Source: PUPG01 sp031323845 | Lineage (GTDB): Bacteria > Bacteroidota > Bacteroidia > Bacteroidales > UBA7960 | NCBI GenBank assembly: GCA_031323845.1 | Contig: JAVIYP010000003.1 | Location: 20,578-84,577, forward strand | Length of the DNA stretch: 64,000 nt | Direction: 5' to 3' | Part shown: piece by piece, positions 50,913 through 60,310 of the stretch | Layout of the letters: every line of letters starts with the position of its first letter | Numbering within the stretch: position 1 is the stretch's first letter | The notes under the pieces: model-generated | What the model saw: only the letters and a program-made list of their open reading frames with translations | What the model was told of the DNA's origin: nothing | The model's database searches: none | Position numbers and translations under genes: made by a program

Positions 50913-51791
50913 TTAATTCCTTTTGTCGAGACCCCAGGCAAGCTTGTTGCGAATGGTTTTGTAGAAGTCTTTACTGCCAATGCATACCAGGTTGATGGAG
51001 AAGGCTGCTCTCTTTATGACGAGTTCAGTGGTAGTGCTCAGCGGCCGCGACCGGGAGTCAAGAGAAACAAGATACTCCTGGGTTCTGCCCGAAATGCGCA
51101 GTTTAACAACACTGCTGTCGGGAATAACGATGGGTCTGACGGTAAGGTTGTGTGTGGCAATCGGTGTGATGATGAAGTTACTGCTCTCGGGAGAAATTAT
51201 CGGCCCGCCGCAACTCAGCGAATAGCCTGTTGATCCTGTAGGGGTGGCTACAATCAGTCCATCGGCCCAATAGGTGTTCAGGTAAAGGTCGTCAACGTAA
51301 GCTTTTATGGTGATCATGGTCGAATTGTCCCTTTTCAGCACCGAAAGTTCATTCAATGCATAATTGAAGTTCCCGAATAGATCGTCGGGTGAGGACAATT
51401 CGAGCATGGTCCGGGTCTCAATGCCAAAATCGCCTGATATCAACGACTTTGCCGCCATGGCGATCTCATCCGTGGAAATGGCCGATAAAAACCCGAGCCT
51501 TCCGGTATTAATGCCCAGCACAGGAATGCCTGAATCCTGGAGCAGCGTTATGGTATCCAGTAAGGTACCGTCGCCTCCGATACTGATCATACAGAAAGTG
51601 TCCGTGTCGGGTCTTTTGTCGGGTGCAATGGTTTTTACGGGCTTCCTGAAGTGAACATGCCCAAGAATGTGGTTGTAAAAACTTTCGTAGAAATGCAGTT
51701 CAGTGGCTTTTTCTTCCAGGATATTGATAAGAAGCCGGAAGTTATCCAGAAAATCAGGGTCAAATGCCCGGCCAAAAAAAGCGATTTTCAT
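50913..51791 (-). CDS. nadK: NAD kinase
   Basis: Phosphorylates NAD to NADP. The 292-residue protein has the GGDGT motif (MISIGGDGTLLDTITLL), INTGRLGFLSAIS, ALNELSVLKRD and TPTGSTGYSLSCGGPII, all diagnostic. ATG 51791 is used (MKIAFFGRAFDPDF). The frame is open upstream, but those codons lie inside rodA in another frame. It follows rodA by 47 bases, so a wall-elongation operon continues into NADP supply. Confidence 0.96.
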   Translation of the reverse strand: MKIAFFGRAFDPDFLDNFRLLINILEEKATELHFYESFYNHILGHVHFRKPVKTIAPDKRPDTDTFCMISIGGDGTLLDTITLLQDSGIPVLGINTGRLGFLSAISTDEIAMAAKSLISGDFGIETRTMLELSSPDDLFGNFNYALNELSVLKRDNSTMITIKAYVDDLYLNTYWADGLIVATPTGSTGYSLSCGGPIISPESSNFIITPIATHNLTVRPIVIPDSSVVKLRISGRTQEYLVSLDSRSRPLSTTTELVIKRAAFSINLVCIGSKDFYKTIRNKLAWGLDKRN

Positions 51792-51838
51792 GAAGTTTTT
51801 TTTTCGAAGGTATAAAAAAGGATTGACAGCAATACGTA

Positions 51839-53101
51839 TTATAACAAATCCAGCCTTTTGGCGTCCAGTTTCATAAAAGTAAACAGCATAAGGCTTACAC
51901 CCCATAGCGAAGACCCACCGTAGCTGACCAACGGCAGTGGGATGCCGATCACAGGCACCAGCCCTATGGTCATGCCGATGTTGATGGCAAAATGAAAAAA
52001 GATAATAGAGGCAACGGAATACCCGAAAACCCTGCTGAAAGTAGATTTTTGCCTTTCTGCAACAAAGATGATGCGCAGCAGCAGGAAGAGGTAGAGTCCT
52101 ATGATGATGGTGCTGCCGACAAACCCCCATTCTTCTCCAATGGTACAAAAGATAAAATCGGTGGTTTGCTCCGGAACAAAATTGAACTGGGTTTGTGTGC
52201 CCTGCAGAAAGCCTTTTCCGGTCAGTCCTCCTGATCCGATGGCAATTTTTGACTGATGGAGGTTGTAACCAACGCCCTGGAGGTCAAATCCTTTGTGCAA
52301 CAGCACCTCAATCCTCGCCTTGTGGTGGGGCTCTAAAATGTTTTCCATCGTGTAATCAACGGAATATACGTAAAATGCCATAACAAAGAACAACAACGTC
52401 AACTGTAGCAAAGCCTTTACTTTTTTCCTGAGGAAGTATCCGATGATCAGCATCACTGCGGCTAAGGCTCCGATGATAAGGAATTCGTTGACGATCAACG
52501 TCAGCACAAACAGAGTGATGGCAACACCTGCAAAGAAAAGCACAAGTCCCCCGATATACCCTTCGCGGAACAGGACAAAGGAAAAAGAGGCAAACACCAG
52601 GGTGGTGCCAACATCCTTCTGAAGCAGCACCATAGCGGCCGGTATGAGTATAATGGCAAATGCCCTGACTTTTCTTCCGATGCCGGTTTTTGTACTTTTT
52701 GTTTTATTCAGGAATGCAGCCAGGGCCAGAGCCGTACCATATTTGGCCAGCTCAGATGGCTGGAAGCTCAGACTGCCGACCCTGAACCATGCTTTTGTTG
52801 CATTGATCTCGACTCCAACAAACAAAACGGCTACCAACAACAACAAACAGAAACCATAGATAACCCACGAGACCCCTGTAAAGAACCTCACATCCATAAT
52901 GAACACGGCCAGTCCAATAACAAGCGATGTGCCGATAAAGATAAGTTGTTTCCCGTAGCTCGTACTGAGGTCAAAAATGTTTCTGTTCACCTCGTTGTAT
53001 TCCGCGGCATAGATGTTCAGCCATCCAATGAAGACCAACACCAGATAAAGCAGCAGCAGCCCCTTATCGGTATTTTTGAATGTATTTTGGTTGGTTGTCA
53101 T
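51839..53101 (-). CDS. rodA: Rod-shape determining peptidoglycan polymerase RodA
   Basis: A SEDS-family glycosyltransferase that polymerises lipid II during elongation. The 420-residue membrane protein has ten helices and the SEDS motifs FQPSELAKYGTALALA (with the Glu of the catalytic region), LLQKDVGTTLVF and a C-terminal GIPLPLVSYGGSSLWG. The ATG overlaps the PBP2 stop by four bases (ATGA), so the two are translationally coupled, as expected for partners. Confidence 0.96.
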   Translation of the reverse strand: MTTNQNTFKNTDKGLLLLYLVLVFIGWLNIYAAEYNEVNRNIFDLSTSYGKQLIFIGTSLVIGLAVFIMDVRFFTGVSWVIYGFCLLLLVAVLFVGVEINATKAWFRVGSLSFQPSELAKYGTALALAAFLNKTKSTKTGIGRKVRAFAIILIPAAMVLLQKDVGTTLVFASFSFVLFREGYIGGLVLFFAGVAITLFVLTLIVNEFLIIGALAAVMLIIGYFLRKKVKALLQLTLLFFVMAFYVYSVDYTMENILEPHHKARIEVLLHKGFDLQGVGYNLHQSKIAIGSGGLTGKGFLQGTQTQFNFVPEQTTDFIFCTIGEEWGFVGSTIIIGLYLFLLLRIIFVAERQKSTFSRVFGYSVASIIFFHFAINIGMTIGLVPVIGIPLPLVSYGGSSLWGVSLMLFTFMKLDAKRLDLL

Positions 53102-54933
53102 GGCTGTGCTGTCATAAAGCTGGCTTCAAGAACTCTTTGTTCAAACCACTGCCTGTTGATTTCTCTTGTAAGGTATTTCTCTATCATGAGGCTTGCGATA
53201 GGTGCTGCCCACACAGAACCGTATCCGGCGTTTTCCACGACCACGGATATGGCAATCCTGGGATCATCCACAGGAGCAAAAGCGACAAAAACACTGTGGT
53301 TTTCTCCGTGCGGATTTTGCACGGTCCCTGTTTTGCCGGCCATTTCTATGCCCTCTATGCGTGAAAATCGTGCCGTGCCGTCGGTCACCGCCAAATGCAT
53401 GGCCTCCACCATGGTTTCGAAATGAGCCTTGTCAATATCGATGGTGTTTAACACTTTGATCTCCTCGTTGATGTTCTCGGGCCCGCCAATCGCAGTAACC
53501 ATATGGGGAGTATAATAATAGCCCCTGTTTGCAATTGCGGCAGTCATGTTTGCAAGCTGCAAAGGTGTTACTCCCAGTTCACCCTGGCCGATGCCCAGTG
53601 AAAGAATGGTTTGAGAGCGCCATCCCCGTGGTCCGTAAATCCTGTCGTAATAATCTGAAGTGGCTACCAGTCCGGGAAGCTCGTGGGAGAGATCGCTGTT
53701 AAACCTCCGGCCCAGGCCAAAGCTCTGGACATAGTCGCGCCAGCGTGTAAACGATGCCTGAATGTTTTCAAAGTGAGGCTGGTTGATGGTATTCTGAAAG
53801 ATAATGCTGGAATAGGTGTTGCAGCTGTGCTGAATACCTGATAACGCATTCACGGGATTGGGATGCGGCCGGCATCTCACACTAATACCCCTGGTATGGT
53901 ATATTCCTGAACAAGAATAGGATGTTGCCGGCGTAACCACACCTTCCTGCAGGGCAATAAGGGTGCTTATCAGTTTAAACACGGAGCCCGGCGGGTATTG
54001 CGCCATAAGCGCCCTGTTAAACAAGGGCTTCAGTGTGTCGTTTTGTAAAGCACGATAGTTGCGTGTTCTTTGGCGTCCGACCAGCAAACCGGGATCAAAA
54101 GAGGGTGATGACACCAGCGCAAGCACTTCTCCTGTGGCAGGTTCTATGGCTACGATGCTGCCGCGTTTGTTCTGCATCAGCGTTTCGCCGTATATCTGTA
54201 AAGCTGCATCGAGACTGGTGTGCAGGTTGTTGCCCGGGATGGCAAGGGTGTCGTAACGGCCATCCTGAAAAGATCCGATGTCGCGGTTTAAAAAATCCAC
54301 CATCCATATGCGTAACCCTTTATGCCCCCTTAACTCTTCCTCATATGCCTTTTCGAGGCCGCTGATGCCAATGTAGTCGCCCTGGCGGTAATAAGGGTTG
54401 TTCTGAATGACAGCCGGCCCAACTTCACCGACGTATCCAAAAGTATGTGAAGCAATGGGGTAGGTGTACCGGCGCAAGGTTCTTGGCTGGACATAAAAAC
54501 CCGGAAAGCGGAACAACTTTTCCTGCAGGGCTGCAAAGGTAGTTTTTGATATCTGGCGCTCGAAAACGGAAGCACGGTGACGGGAAAATCGCCTTGCGCG
54601 TAAAATCCGGCTTTCAAAGGCAGCCTTGTCAATATCAAGCAATTCGCAAAAGGCCAGCGTGTCCATCTCACCCACCTGTCCGGGAATAACCATTAAATCA
54701 TAATGAGCCTCATTGTATACCAGCAACTCACCATTCCTGTCGTATATCAGTCCTCTCGCAGGATAATCCGTGACGTATCTTAAATAATTGCTCCTGGCAA
54801 ATGCTTTATAGGAAGGATCAATAATCTGAAGTTGAAACAACCGGGCCAGCAAAATAAACGCCACGACGATGAAAATACCTGTAATGGTATTTCGCCGTTT
54901 CGCGTATGTGACCGATTTGTCGTAAATCTGCAT
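53098..54933 (-). CDS. mrdA: Penicillin-binding protein 2 (elongation transpeptidase)
   Basis: A class B penicillin-binding protein that crosslinks peptidoglycan with RodA. An N-terminal membrane anchor (ITGIFIVVAFILLARLFQLQI) is followed by the pedestal (GLIYDRNGELLVYN) and the transpeptidase domain. The latter has the SxxK Ser in YPPGSVFKLIS, the SxN motif QHSCNTYS and KTGT in MAGKTGTVQNPHG. The start at ATG 54933 gives 611 residues. The frame extends to a TTG at 54981, but that overlaps a -7 box. mreB, mreC and mreD, usual neighbours, are not upstream. Confidence 0.95.
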   Translation of the reverse strand: MQIYDKSVTYAKRRNTITGIFIVVAFILLARLFQLQIIDPSYKAFARSNYLRYVTDYPARGLIYDRNGELLVYNEAHYDLMVIPGQVGEMDTLAFCELLDIDKAAFESRILRARRFSRHRASVFERQISKTTFAALQEKLFRFPGFYVQPRTLRRYTYPIASHTFGYVGEVGPAVIQNNPYYRQGDYIGISGLEKAYEEELRGHKGLRIWMVDFLNRDIGSFQDGRYDTLAIPGNNLHTSLDAALQIYGETLMQNKRGSIVAIEPATGEVLALVSSPSFDPGLLVGRQRTRNYRALQNDTLKPLFNRALMAQYPPGSVFKLISTLIALQEGVVTPATSYSCSGIYHTRGISVRCRPHPNPVNALSGIQHSCNTYSSIIFQNTINQPHFENIQASFTRWRDYVQSFGLGRRFNSDLSHELPGLVATSDYYDRIYGPRGWRSQTILSLGIGQGELGVTPLQLANMTAAIANRGYYYTPHMVTAIGGPENINEEIKVLNTIDIDKAHFETMVEAMHLAVTDGTARFSRIEGIEMAGKTGTVQNPHGENHSVFVAFAPVDDPRIAISVVVENAGYGSVWAAPIASLMIEKYLTREINRQWFEQRVLEASFMTAQP

Positions 54934-54978
54934 GATAAAACGGGAGTTTCCGGTGATCGCCGCCAAAACCTTCTTATG

Positions 54979-54986
54979 CAAAATTA
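54979..54986 (-). promoter_or_regulatory. -7 box of the PBP2-RodA-NadK operon
   Basis: TAATTTTG on the minus strand, about 45 bases before the ATG at 54933; -33 region not evident. Confidence 0.45.
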
Positions 54987-54989
54987 ATC

Positions 54990-55408
54990 ATTACAGCGCA
55001 AACAGCTAATATCACAACATTTTTTTTAATTTAGCGGGATATTTCTGGCGTCTTTTATAAGGGCTGTATGGTCACGAACGACCTGCATAATACCGAAGAT
55101 AACTTTTTTTGACCGGACTGCATGCGGAACACCAGGGGCAGGACACAACAAGGATGTGTCGGATAACTGACATGCTAATCTTAAACGTAAAATAATTATG
55201 AAACACCCATGTCGAAGATCCCGACCGTTCGGGAACAGATTTTTTGACACACAGGGGGATGATTATGCAAACCTGAGGTTGGAAGTTGGAGGTTTGAGGT
55301 TAGAAAAAAGAAAATCTAACATCCAACATCTAACCTCTAACATCAATTCCTGATCTTTGGCAAACTCGTAAAACAATGAATATCAAACAGTAACGAAAAT
55401 ATAAACAT
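54990..55408. other. Divergent gap between PBP2 and the lysine dehydrogenase-like gene
   Basis: About 420 bases without a credible gene. It holds a small perfect hairpin CCCGAccgtTCGGG (about 55220-55233) and the heptamer stem-loop listed separately. A near -7 box GATCTTTG (55352-55359) is just upstream of the plus-strand gene. Confidence 0.4.
55275..55344. repeat. Heptamer repeats arranged as a 30-base-pair imperfect stem-loop
   Basis: The left arm (55275-55304) is four heptamers of GAGGTTG type. The right arm (55315-55344) is four of the complementary TAACNTC type. Paired outward from a ten-base A-rich loop, 23 of 30 positions are Watson-Crick, two are G-T and five mismatch. Confidence 0.85.
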
Positions 55409-56551
55409 ATGAAGAAACATCGGATAATCGTATTGGGTGCGGGAATGGTAGGCAAGGCGATGGCCATAGATCTTGCCAAAAAACATGCCGTAACAGCAGC
55501 CGATATTGATCAGGAATCGCTCGCTTATTTATCTTCCAATTATGATATCGCGACCGTTGCCGTCAACCTGATGGAGGAGGAGAAAATTGCTTCCCTGGTG
55601 CAGGATTTTGACCTGGTGGTATCGGCGGTGCCGGGTTTTATGGGATTTGACATTTTAGGCACCGTGATAGAAGCAGGAAAAAACATTGTTGATATTTCCT
55701 TTATGCCGGAAGATTTTATGGAGCTCAATCATCTGGCAGCCCGCAAAGGGGTGACTGCCATCACCGACTGTGGTGTGGCACCGGGGATGCCCAACCTGAT
55801 AGCCGGATACCATAACGAGCATATGGAAATCGACACGTTTGAATATGTAGTGGGTGGGTTGCCAGTTGTCAAGGTGTTCCCCTTTTATTACAAAGCTCCG
55901 TTTTCGCCTGTCGACGTGGTGGAAGAATACACCAGGCCTGCGCGTTATGTCGAAAAAGGGAAAAGAATGACAAAGCCTGCCATGAGCGAGCCGGAAATGA
56001 TGTATTTTGACAAAGTGGGCACGCTGGAGGCCTTTTTTACCGACGGCCTTCGCTCCTTACTAACGAACATGGCGCATATCCCGAATATGAAAGAAAAAAC
56101 CCTGCGATACCCGGGACATATTCAGCTGATACAAGCCCTCAAATCAGCCGGATTTTTTGACAAAGAGCCTGTTACCGTGAACAACAGGGCCATCAGGCCG
56201 ATTGACTTTACCAGCAAAATACTGATCCGCGACTGGAAGCTTGACCCCGACGAACCCGAATTTACAGTAATGCGGATCAGACTGAGCGGTAAGGAGGAAG
56301 GAGTGCCCAAGGAAATCATATATGAGCTTTATGATGTGTATGATGACAAGGAGAAACTTTCGTCGATGGCCCGCACAACAGGGTTTACGGCCACTGCCAA
56401 TGCCGAACTGATTCTTGAAGGCCACTTTGGCGGCAAGGGTGTTTTTCCCCTTGAACTGATAGGGATGGACCCGGAGTGCTTCCATTTTGTAATGAACTAT
56501 CTTAAGGAAAGAAATGTCCTTTTCGTGAAAAAAGAGTTTGAAGGTCAATAA
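55409..56551 (+). CDS. Saccharopine dehydrogenase-family protein (lysine dehydrogenase-like)
   Basis: A 380-residue NAD(P)-dependent oxidoreductase. The N-terminal Rossmann motif is IIVLGAGMVGKAMA. DLVVSAVPGFMGFDILG and TDCGVAPGMPNLIAGY follow, typical of the saccharopine-dehydrogenase/L-lysine 6-dehydrogenase family. Such enzymes make or break the epsilon-amino side of lysine; the Geobacillus-type lysine dehydrogenase has the same size. The sequence does not decide between saccharopine and free lysine. It lies upstream of gatE in the same direction, 182 bases apart, with no clear functional link. Confidence 0.85.
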   Translation: MKKHRIIVLGAGMVGKAMAIDLAKKHAVTAADIDQESLAYLSSNYDIATVAVNLMEEEKIASLVQDFDLVVSAVPGFMGFDILGTVIEAGKNIVDISFMPEDFMELNHLAARKGVTAITDCGVAPGMPNLIAGYHNEHMEIDTFEYVVGGLPVVKVFPFYYKAPFSPVDVVEEYTRPARYVEKGKRMTKPAMSEPEMMYFDKVGTLEAFFTDGLRSLLTNMAHIPNMKEKTLRYPGHIQLIQALKSAGFFDKEPVTVNNRAIRPIDFTSKILIRDWKLDPDEPEFTVMRIRLSGKEEGVPKEIIYELYDVYDDKEKLSSMARTTGFTATANAELILEGHFGGKGVFPLELIGMDPECFHFVMNYLKERNVLFVKKEFEGQ

Positions 56552-56733
56552 TACCCAATAAGCTTATCTTGAAATGCATACTGCTTCGTTTAGTGAATAC
56601 CTCAGACTTTGTTCTCCTGCCGCGAAATCAATCCCTGCCTGCGGGCGAGGAGCACCCTGTTGCTTGTTTTGAGCCGATGGGCTGTTCACAGAGTTATTCA
56701 AAAACAGTTAACTATTAATCCGTTTCTCTTTCG

Positions 56734-58710
56734 ATGAAGAAAAAATATTCTCCGCTTGCCACTTACCGCGAAAGCATGAAGGCCATCGGCTATGTCCCCA
56801 GAAAGAAAGCCGGCCAGGATGATTACGATCGCATTGGTTTTATGTCGGGACTGGAAGTGCACCAGCAGCTTGATACTTCCGGGAAGCTTTTTTGCCGCTG
56901 TCCGGCCGGGATCTACCAGGAAGATGACAGTTTTGATGCTGAGCTGATCAGGCATATGCGTCCTACGCTCAGCGAACTGGGCGAATATGACGGCACTGCG
57001 CTGATGGAGTTCAAAACGAAGAAAAACATCGTGTATCGTATAAAAAACGAGACCACCTGCACCTATGAGGTGGACGACACGCCGCCGTTTCCCATAAACC
57101 GGGAAGCCGTTGATATCGCCATTGGAATCTCGCTCCTTAAAAAGCTGAACATTGTAGGTGAGATTCATATTACCCGTAAACAGTATCTTGACGGCAGCAT
57201 CCCCACGGGTTTCCAGCGCACGGCCATCATTGGCGTGGAAGGGGCCATTGCGCTTCGCCACAAGACGGTGAGGCTGATCCAGCTTAGCATCGAAGAGGAC
57301 TCTTGCCGCGAGATATCAGACATTGGTCATTGGCGGGTATACAAGACCGACAGACTGGGCATGCCCCTCATTGAAACGGTAACTTATCCGGATATGGTAA
57401 ATCCGGATGAGGTAGCTGAAGCGTGCCAGGTGATTCGTTTTCTGAACCGCAGCACGGGTAAGGTGCGTACCGGGATGGGTGCTGCCCGCCAGGATGTCAA
57501 TGTGAGCTGCCGCGGAGGCACGAGGGTGGAGATCAAGGGTGTTTCGCGCATAAAATGGATCCCCGAGCTCACGCATAATGAAGCGTTCAGGCAATGGGCC
57601 CTTTTGCATATCCGTGAAGAGCTGCTCAGGAGAATTAAAAAGCCCGAAGCCTGGAAAATGCATTACCAGGAACTGGATCCGCGTGAGTTTAACTTCCGTT
57701 CCAAAGCCCTGAAAGGGCTGAAAAATGCCGGCATGAAGCTTTATGGCATCACCCTGCCGAAGTTTCATGGCCTGTTGTCGCATTTCACCCAGCCCGGCAA
57801 AGTATTTGCCGATGAGCTAAGCGACCGTCTCAAGGTTATCGCCTGTATAGAAAAGCCCAACATGTGCACCAGCGACAGCCTGAAGCCGCTTGAGAACGGC
57901 GAGGTGTACCAGAGGCTGCGCAAAATACTCGGAAGCAAGACCGATGATGCCGTGCTGTTCTGCTGGGGCCCGGAGGAAGACATGCCGACAGCACTTGATA
58001 CCATCGATGAGCGTTGCCGCTGGGCCTTCGCGGGTGTGCCCAACGAAACCAGAAAGTCATTCCAGGACGGAACTACTGTGTTTGAACGTGTGCTCCCGGG
58101 TGCCGACCGTATGTATCCCGACACAGACTCCAAACCCATACCCTTGCGCGATGAAGACATCCTGCGGCTGGGGAAAAATCTTCCGCTGACGACGATAGAA
58201 GCCTATCATCAAATGAAAAAATGGGGCATCCCCGAGGATACCTACACCTATATTCTCAGGAACAATCTTTTCCCGGTAATTAAAAGAATGGTGGATGAGC
58301 TTAATGAAGATCCCGTGTTTGCCGGCACCTTGTTCGGACACAGGATGAAGTTTGTTGAAGGTCATTATGACAGGGCGCCCGATTTTTCGTACAACCGCAT
58401 TGCCGACCTGCTGAAAGCCCTTAAAGAACGGAAACTCGACAGGGATTTGATAAAGCCGATGCTGCCCGTTGTTTATGAAAACCCCAAAATGGATGTTGAC
58501 TCCATCCTCACCATCATTGACTTCATAAAAATGGACAAGGAAAAGGTGCTGGCAAACCTTGAGTTTCTCCAAAGAAAATTTTCCAGCATCCGTCATTCAC
58601 CAAGCAAGGAGGCGGAGCTCAATTGGATGATGGGCCAGTTGAGGCGAAATGCCGTTGGAAACATCCCGTTGAAAAGCTTAAAACGGGTCATCGAAAAACA
58701 GATCGTTTAA
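56734..58710 (+). CDS. gatE: Archaeal-type Glu-tRNA(Gln) amidotransferase subunit E
   Basis: The kinase/amidotransferase subunit that activates Glu-tRNA(Gln) with ATP and receives ammonia from GatD. The 658-residue protein shares the cradle of GatB: LEVHQQLDTSGKLFCRCP, RPTLSELGEYD, RKQYLDGSIPTGFQRT and LGMPLIETVTYPD. Like GatE it has an AspRS-type GAD insert, about 320-455 (VPNETRKSFQDGTTVFERV, PGADRMYPDTDSKPI). The helical and YqeY-like tail ends in MMGQLRRNAVGNIPLKSL. GatB is about 480 residues and has no GAD insert, so this is GatE, not GatB. gatD follows after 32 bases. Confidence 0.93.
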   Translation: MKKKYSPLATYRESMKAIGYVPRKKAGQDDYDRIGFMSGLEVHQQLDTSGKLFCRCPAGIYQEDDSFDAELIRHMRPTLSELGEYDGTALMEFKTKKNIVYRIKNETTCTYEVDDTPPFPINREAVDIAIGISLLKKLNIVGEIHITRKQYLDGSIPTGFQRTAIIGVEGAIALRHKTVRLIQLSIEEDSCREISDIGHWRVYKTDRLGMPLIETVTYPDMVNPDEVAEACQVIRFLNRSTGKVRTGMGAARQDVNVSCRGGTRVEIKGVSRIKWIPELTHNEAFRQWALLHIREELLRRIKKPEAWKMHYQELDPREFNFRSKALKGLKNAGMKLYGITLPKFHGLLSHFTQPGKVFADELSDRLKVIACIEKPNMCTSDSLKPLENGEVYQRLRKILGSKTDDAVLFCWGPEEDMPTALDTIDERCRWAFAGVPNETRKSFQDGTTVFERVLPGADRMYPDTDSKPIPLRDEDILRLGKNLPLTTIEAYHQMKKWGIPEDTYTYILRNNLFPVIKRMVDELNEDPVFAGTLFGHRMKFVEGHYDRAPDFSYNRIADLLKALKERKLDRDLIKPMLPVVYENPKMDVDSILTIIDFIKMDKEKVLANLEFLQRKFSSIRHSPSKEAELNWMMGQLRRNAVGNIPLKSLKRVIEKQIV

Positions 58711-58742
58711 TTCGTGCCGTAACGCGCACAAACAAACCAGCT

Positions 58743-60128
58743 ATGAACGAAGATTTTTTTCAGGGATATAAGGGTGAAGCCCTTAAGACGTTAAAACACT
58801 TTAATGTCAGGGTCTGGGGTCAGGCAAGTATTGAAACCAGCCGGGGTAATTTTGTCGGCACCATTTTGCCACGGGCTGAAAACGACGACGACAAGCACAT
58901 TGTACTCAAAATTCCTACGGGCTACAATGTGGGGATTGATGTGGCCAATGTTATCAGCATGAAGGAAACCGGCTATAAAAAGGCCAACTACAAGATCCCT
59001 GAAAAGGAGTTTCCTTACACCAAAGGGTTGCCGAAAGTTAAACTCATCGGCACTGGCGGCACCATAGCATCCCGTCTCGATTACCGGACCGGTGCTGTTA
59101 TTCCTGCTTTTTCGCCCGGAGAGCTTTACGGTGCCGTTCCGGAGCTGGCCGACATCTGCAACCTGACTACGGAAAAGGTGTTTGCGGTGTTCAGTGAAAA
59201 CATGGGCCCTGAGCAATACAAGCAACTGGCGGTTGCCATTGGCAGGGAAATTGAAAACGGCATTGAAGGTATCGTAATCGGACACGGTACTGACACGCTG
59301 CACCACACGGCGGCGGCTTTGACCTATATGATCCAGGATCCCCCGGTACCCATTGTGCTGGTTGGTTCACAACGATCGTCCGACCGGCCCTCATCGGATG
59401 CTGCACTGAACCTGATGCACGCCTGCTATACCGCGGGCAATGCCGATATCGCGGAGGTTATGGTGTGTATGTTCGGTCCTACTTCTGATGAATATGGCCT
59501 GCTGCATCGCGGCACCCGGGTCCGTAAGATGCATTCCTCTTACAGGAGTACCTTCCGCACCCTGGGCGATATTCCGCTGGCGAGGGTTTCACTCGACGGT
59601 GTCATCCCCATAAAAAAAGAATACAACAGCCGCCGGAAGGATAAAAAGGTGAAGATCATGCCCTATTTTGAGGAGAAAGTGGCCATCATCTATTATTATC
59701 CCAACATGATGCCCGACATGGTTGATTCGCTGGTTGACAACGGCTACAAGGGTATCGTCATTGCCGGAACCGGACTCGGACACGTAAACAAGCCGCTTTA
59801 CCCGGCGCTGAAGCGTGCTTCCGACAAAGGCGTGGCAGTGTACATGACCGTTCAGACGCTCTGGGGATACGTGCAGATGTTTGTTTATGAAACCGGTCGG
59901 GAAATGATGGCTTTGGGCGTGGTGCCGGCCGAAAACATGCTTCCGGAGGTTGCCTGGGTAAAACTGGGCTGGGCCCTGGGCCAAACCAGCGACCTCGATG
60001 AGGTCAAAAAGATCATGCTGACACCCATGCAGGACGACATTACCCCCCGGGAGCCGTATAACGGTTACCTCGTTTACCAGGGCGGTCTGCCGGAAGTGGA
60101 AGAATTTGTTAAAAAATTCAGGAAATAA
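58743..60128 (+). CDS. gatD: Archaeal-type Glu-tRNA(Gln) amidotransferase subunit D
   Basis: The glutaminase subunit, an L-asparaginase I homologue with an N-terminal beta-barrel extension (about 15-85, VRVWGQASIETSRGNFVGTI) that distinguishes GatD from free asparaginases. Catalytic residues are intact: Thr107 in GTGGTIAS, Thr183 and Asp184 in GHGTDTLHHTA, and Lys262 in GTRVRKMHSS. It is 461 residues long, close to archaeal GatD. It would release ammonia from glutamine and pass it to GatE. The ATG at 58743 is preferred over upstream frame codons, which overlap gatE. The tight pairing with gatE supports an intact complex. Confidence 0.93.
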   Translation: MNEDFFQGYKGEALKTLKHFNVRVWGQASIETSRGNFVGTILPRAENDDDKHIVLKIPTGYNVGIDVANVISMKETGYKKANYKIPEKEFPYTKGLPKVKLIGTGGTIASRLDYRTGAVIPAFSPGELYGAVPELADICNLTTEKVFAVFSENMGPEQYKQLAVAIGREIENGIEGIVIGHGTDTLHHTAAALTYMIQDPPVPIVLVGSQRSSDRPSSDAALNLMHACYTAGNADIAEVMVCMFGPTSDEYGLLHRGTRVRKMHSSYRSTFRTLGDIPLARVSLDGVIPIKKEYNSRRKDKKVKIMPYFEEKVAIIYYYPNMMPDMVDSLVDNGYKGIVIAGTGLGHVNKPLYPALKRASDKGVAVYMTVQTLWGYVQMFVYETGREMMALGVVPAENMLPEVAWVKLGWALGQTSDLDEVKKIMLTPMQDDITPREPYNGYLVYQGGLPEVEEFVKKFRK

Positions 60129-60134
60129 GCATTG

Positions 60135-60166
60135 CGGCAAACAGCTCCTTAAATGCTGCTTTGCCG
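60135..60166 (+). other. Strong stem-loop just after gatD
   Basis: CGGCAAACAGC (60135-60145) pairs with GCTGCTTTGCCG (60155-60166) with one bulged base, giving 11 pairs. It has no T tract behind it, so it may be a factor-assisted terminator or an mRNA 3'-end stabiliser. Confidence 0.5.
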
Positions 60167-60310
60167 GACCATTTCGCTGCGGCGCAGGTTTGCCCTATTG
60201 GCAGCAATCCCCCGGAGGAGGCGGCTTCGTTCTTTGATACAGCTGCTCCGCCATGCTTCAGCACCAGCGAACAGGTCAACATCAAGATCAAAAAACTAAA
60301 AAGGTATCGT

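Noticed and set aside
55026..55250. Minus-strand frame of 74 codons in the PBP2 upstream gap
   Set aside because: No conserved pattern, no promoter, odd composition; treated as non-coding.
56734..58710. GatB instead of GatE
   Set aside because: The GAD insert, 658-residue length and adjoining GatD fit GatE; no gatA or gatC is adjacent.
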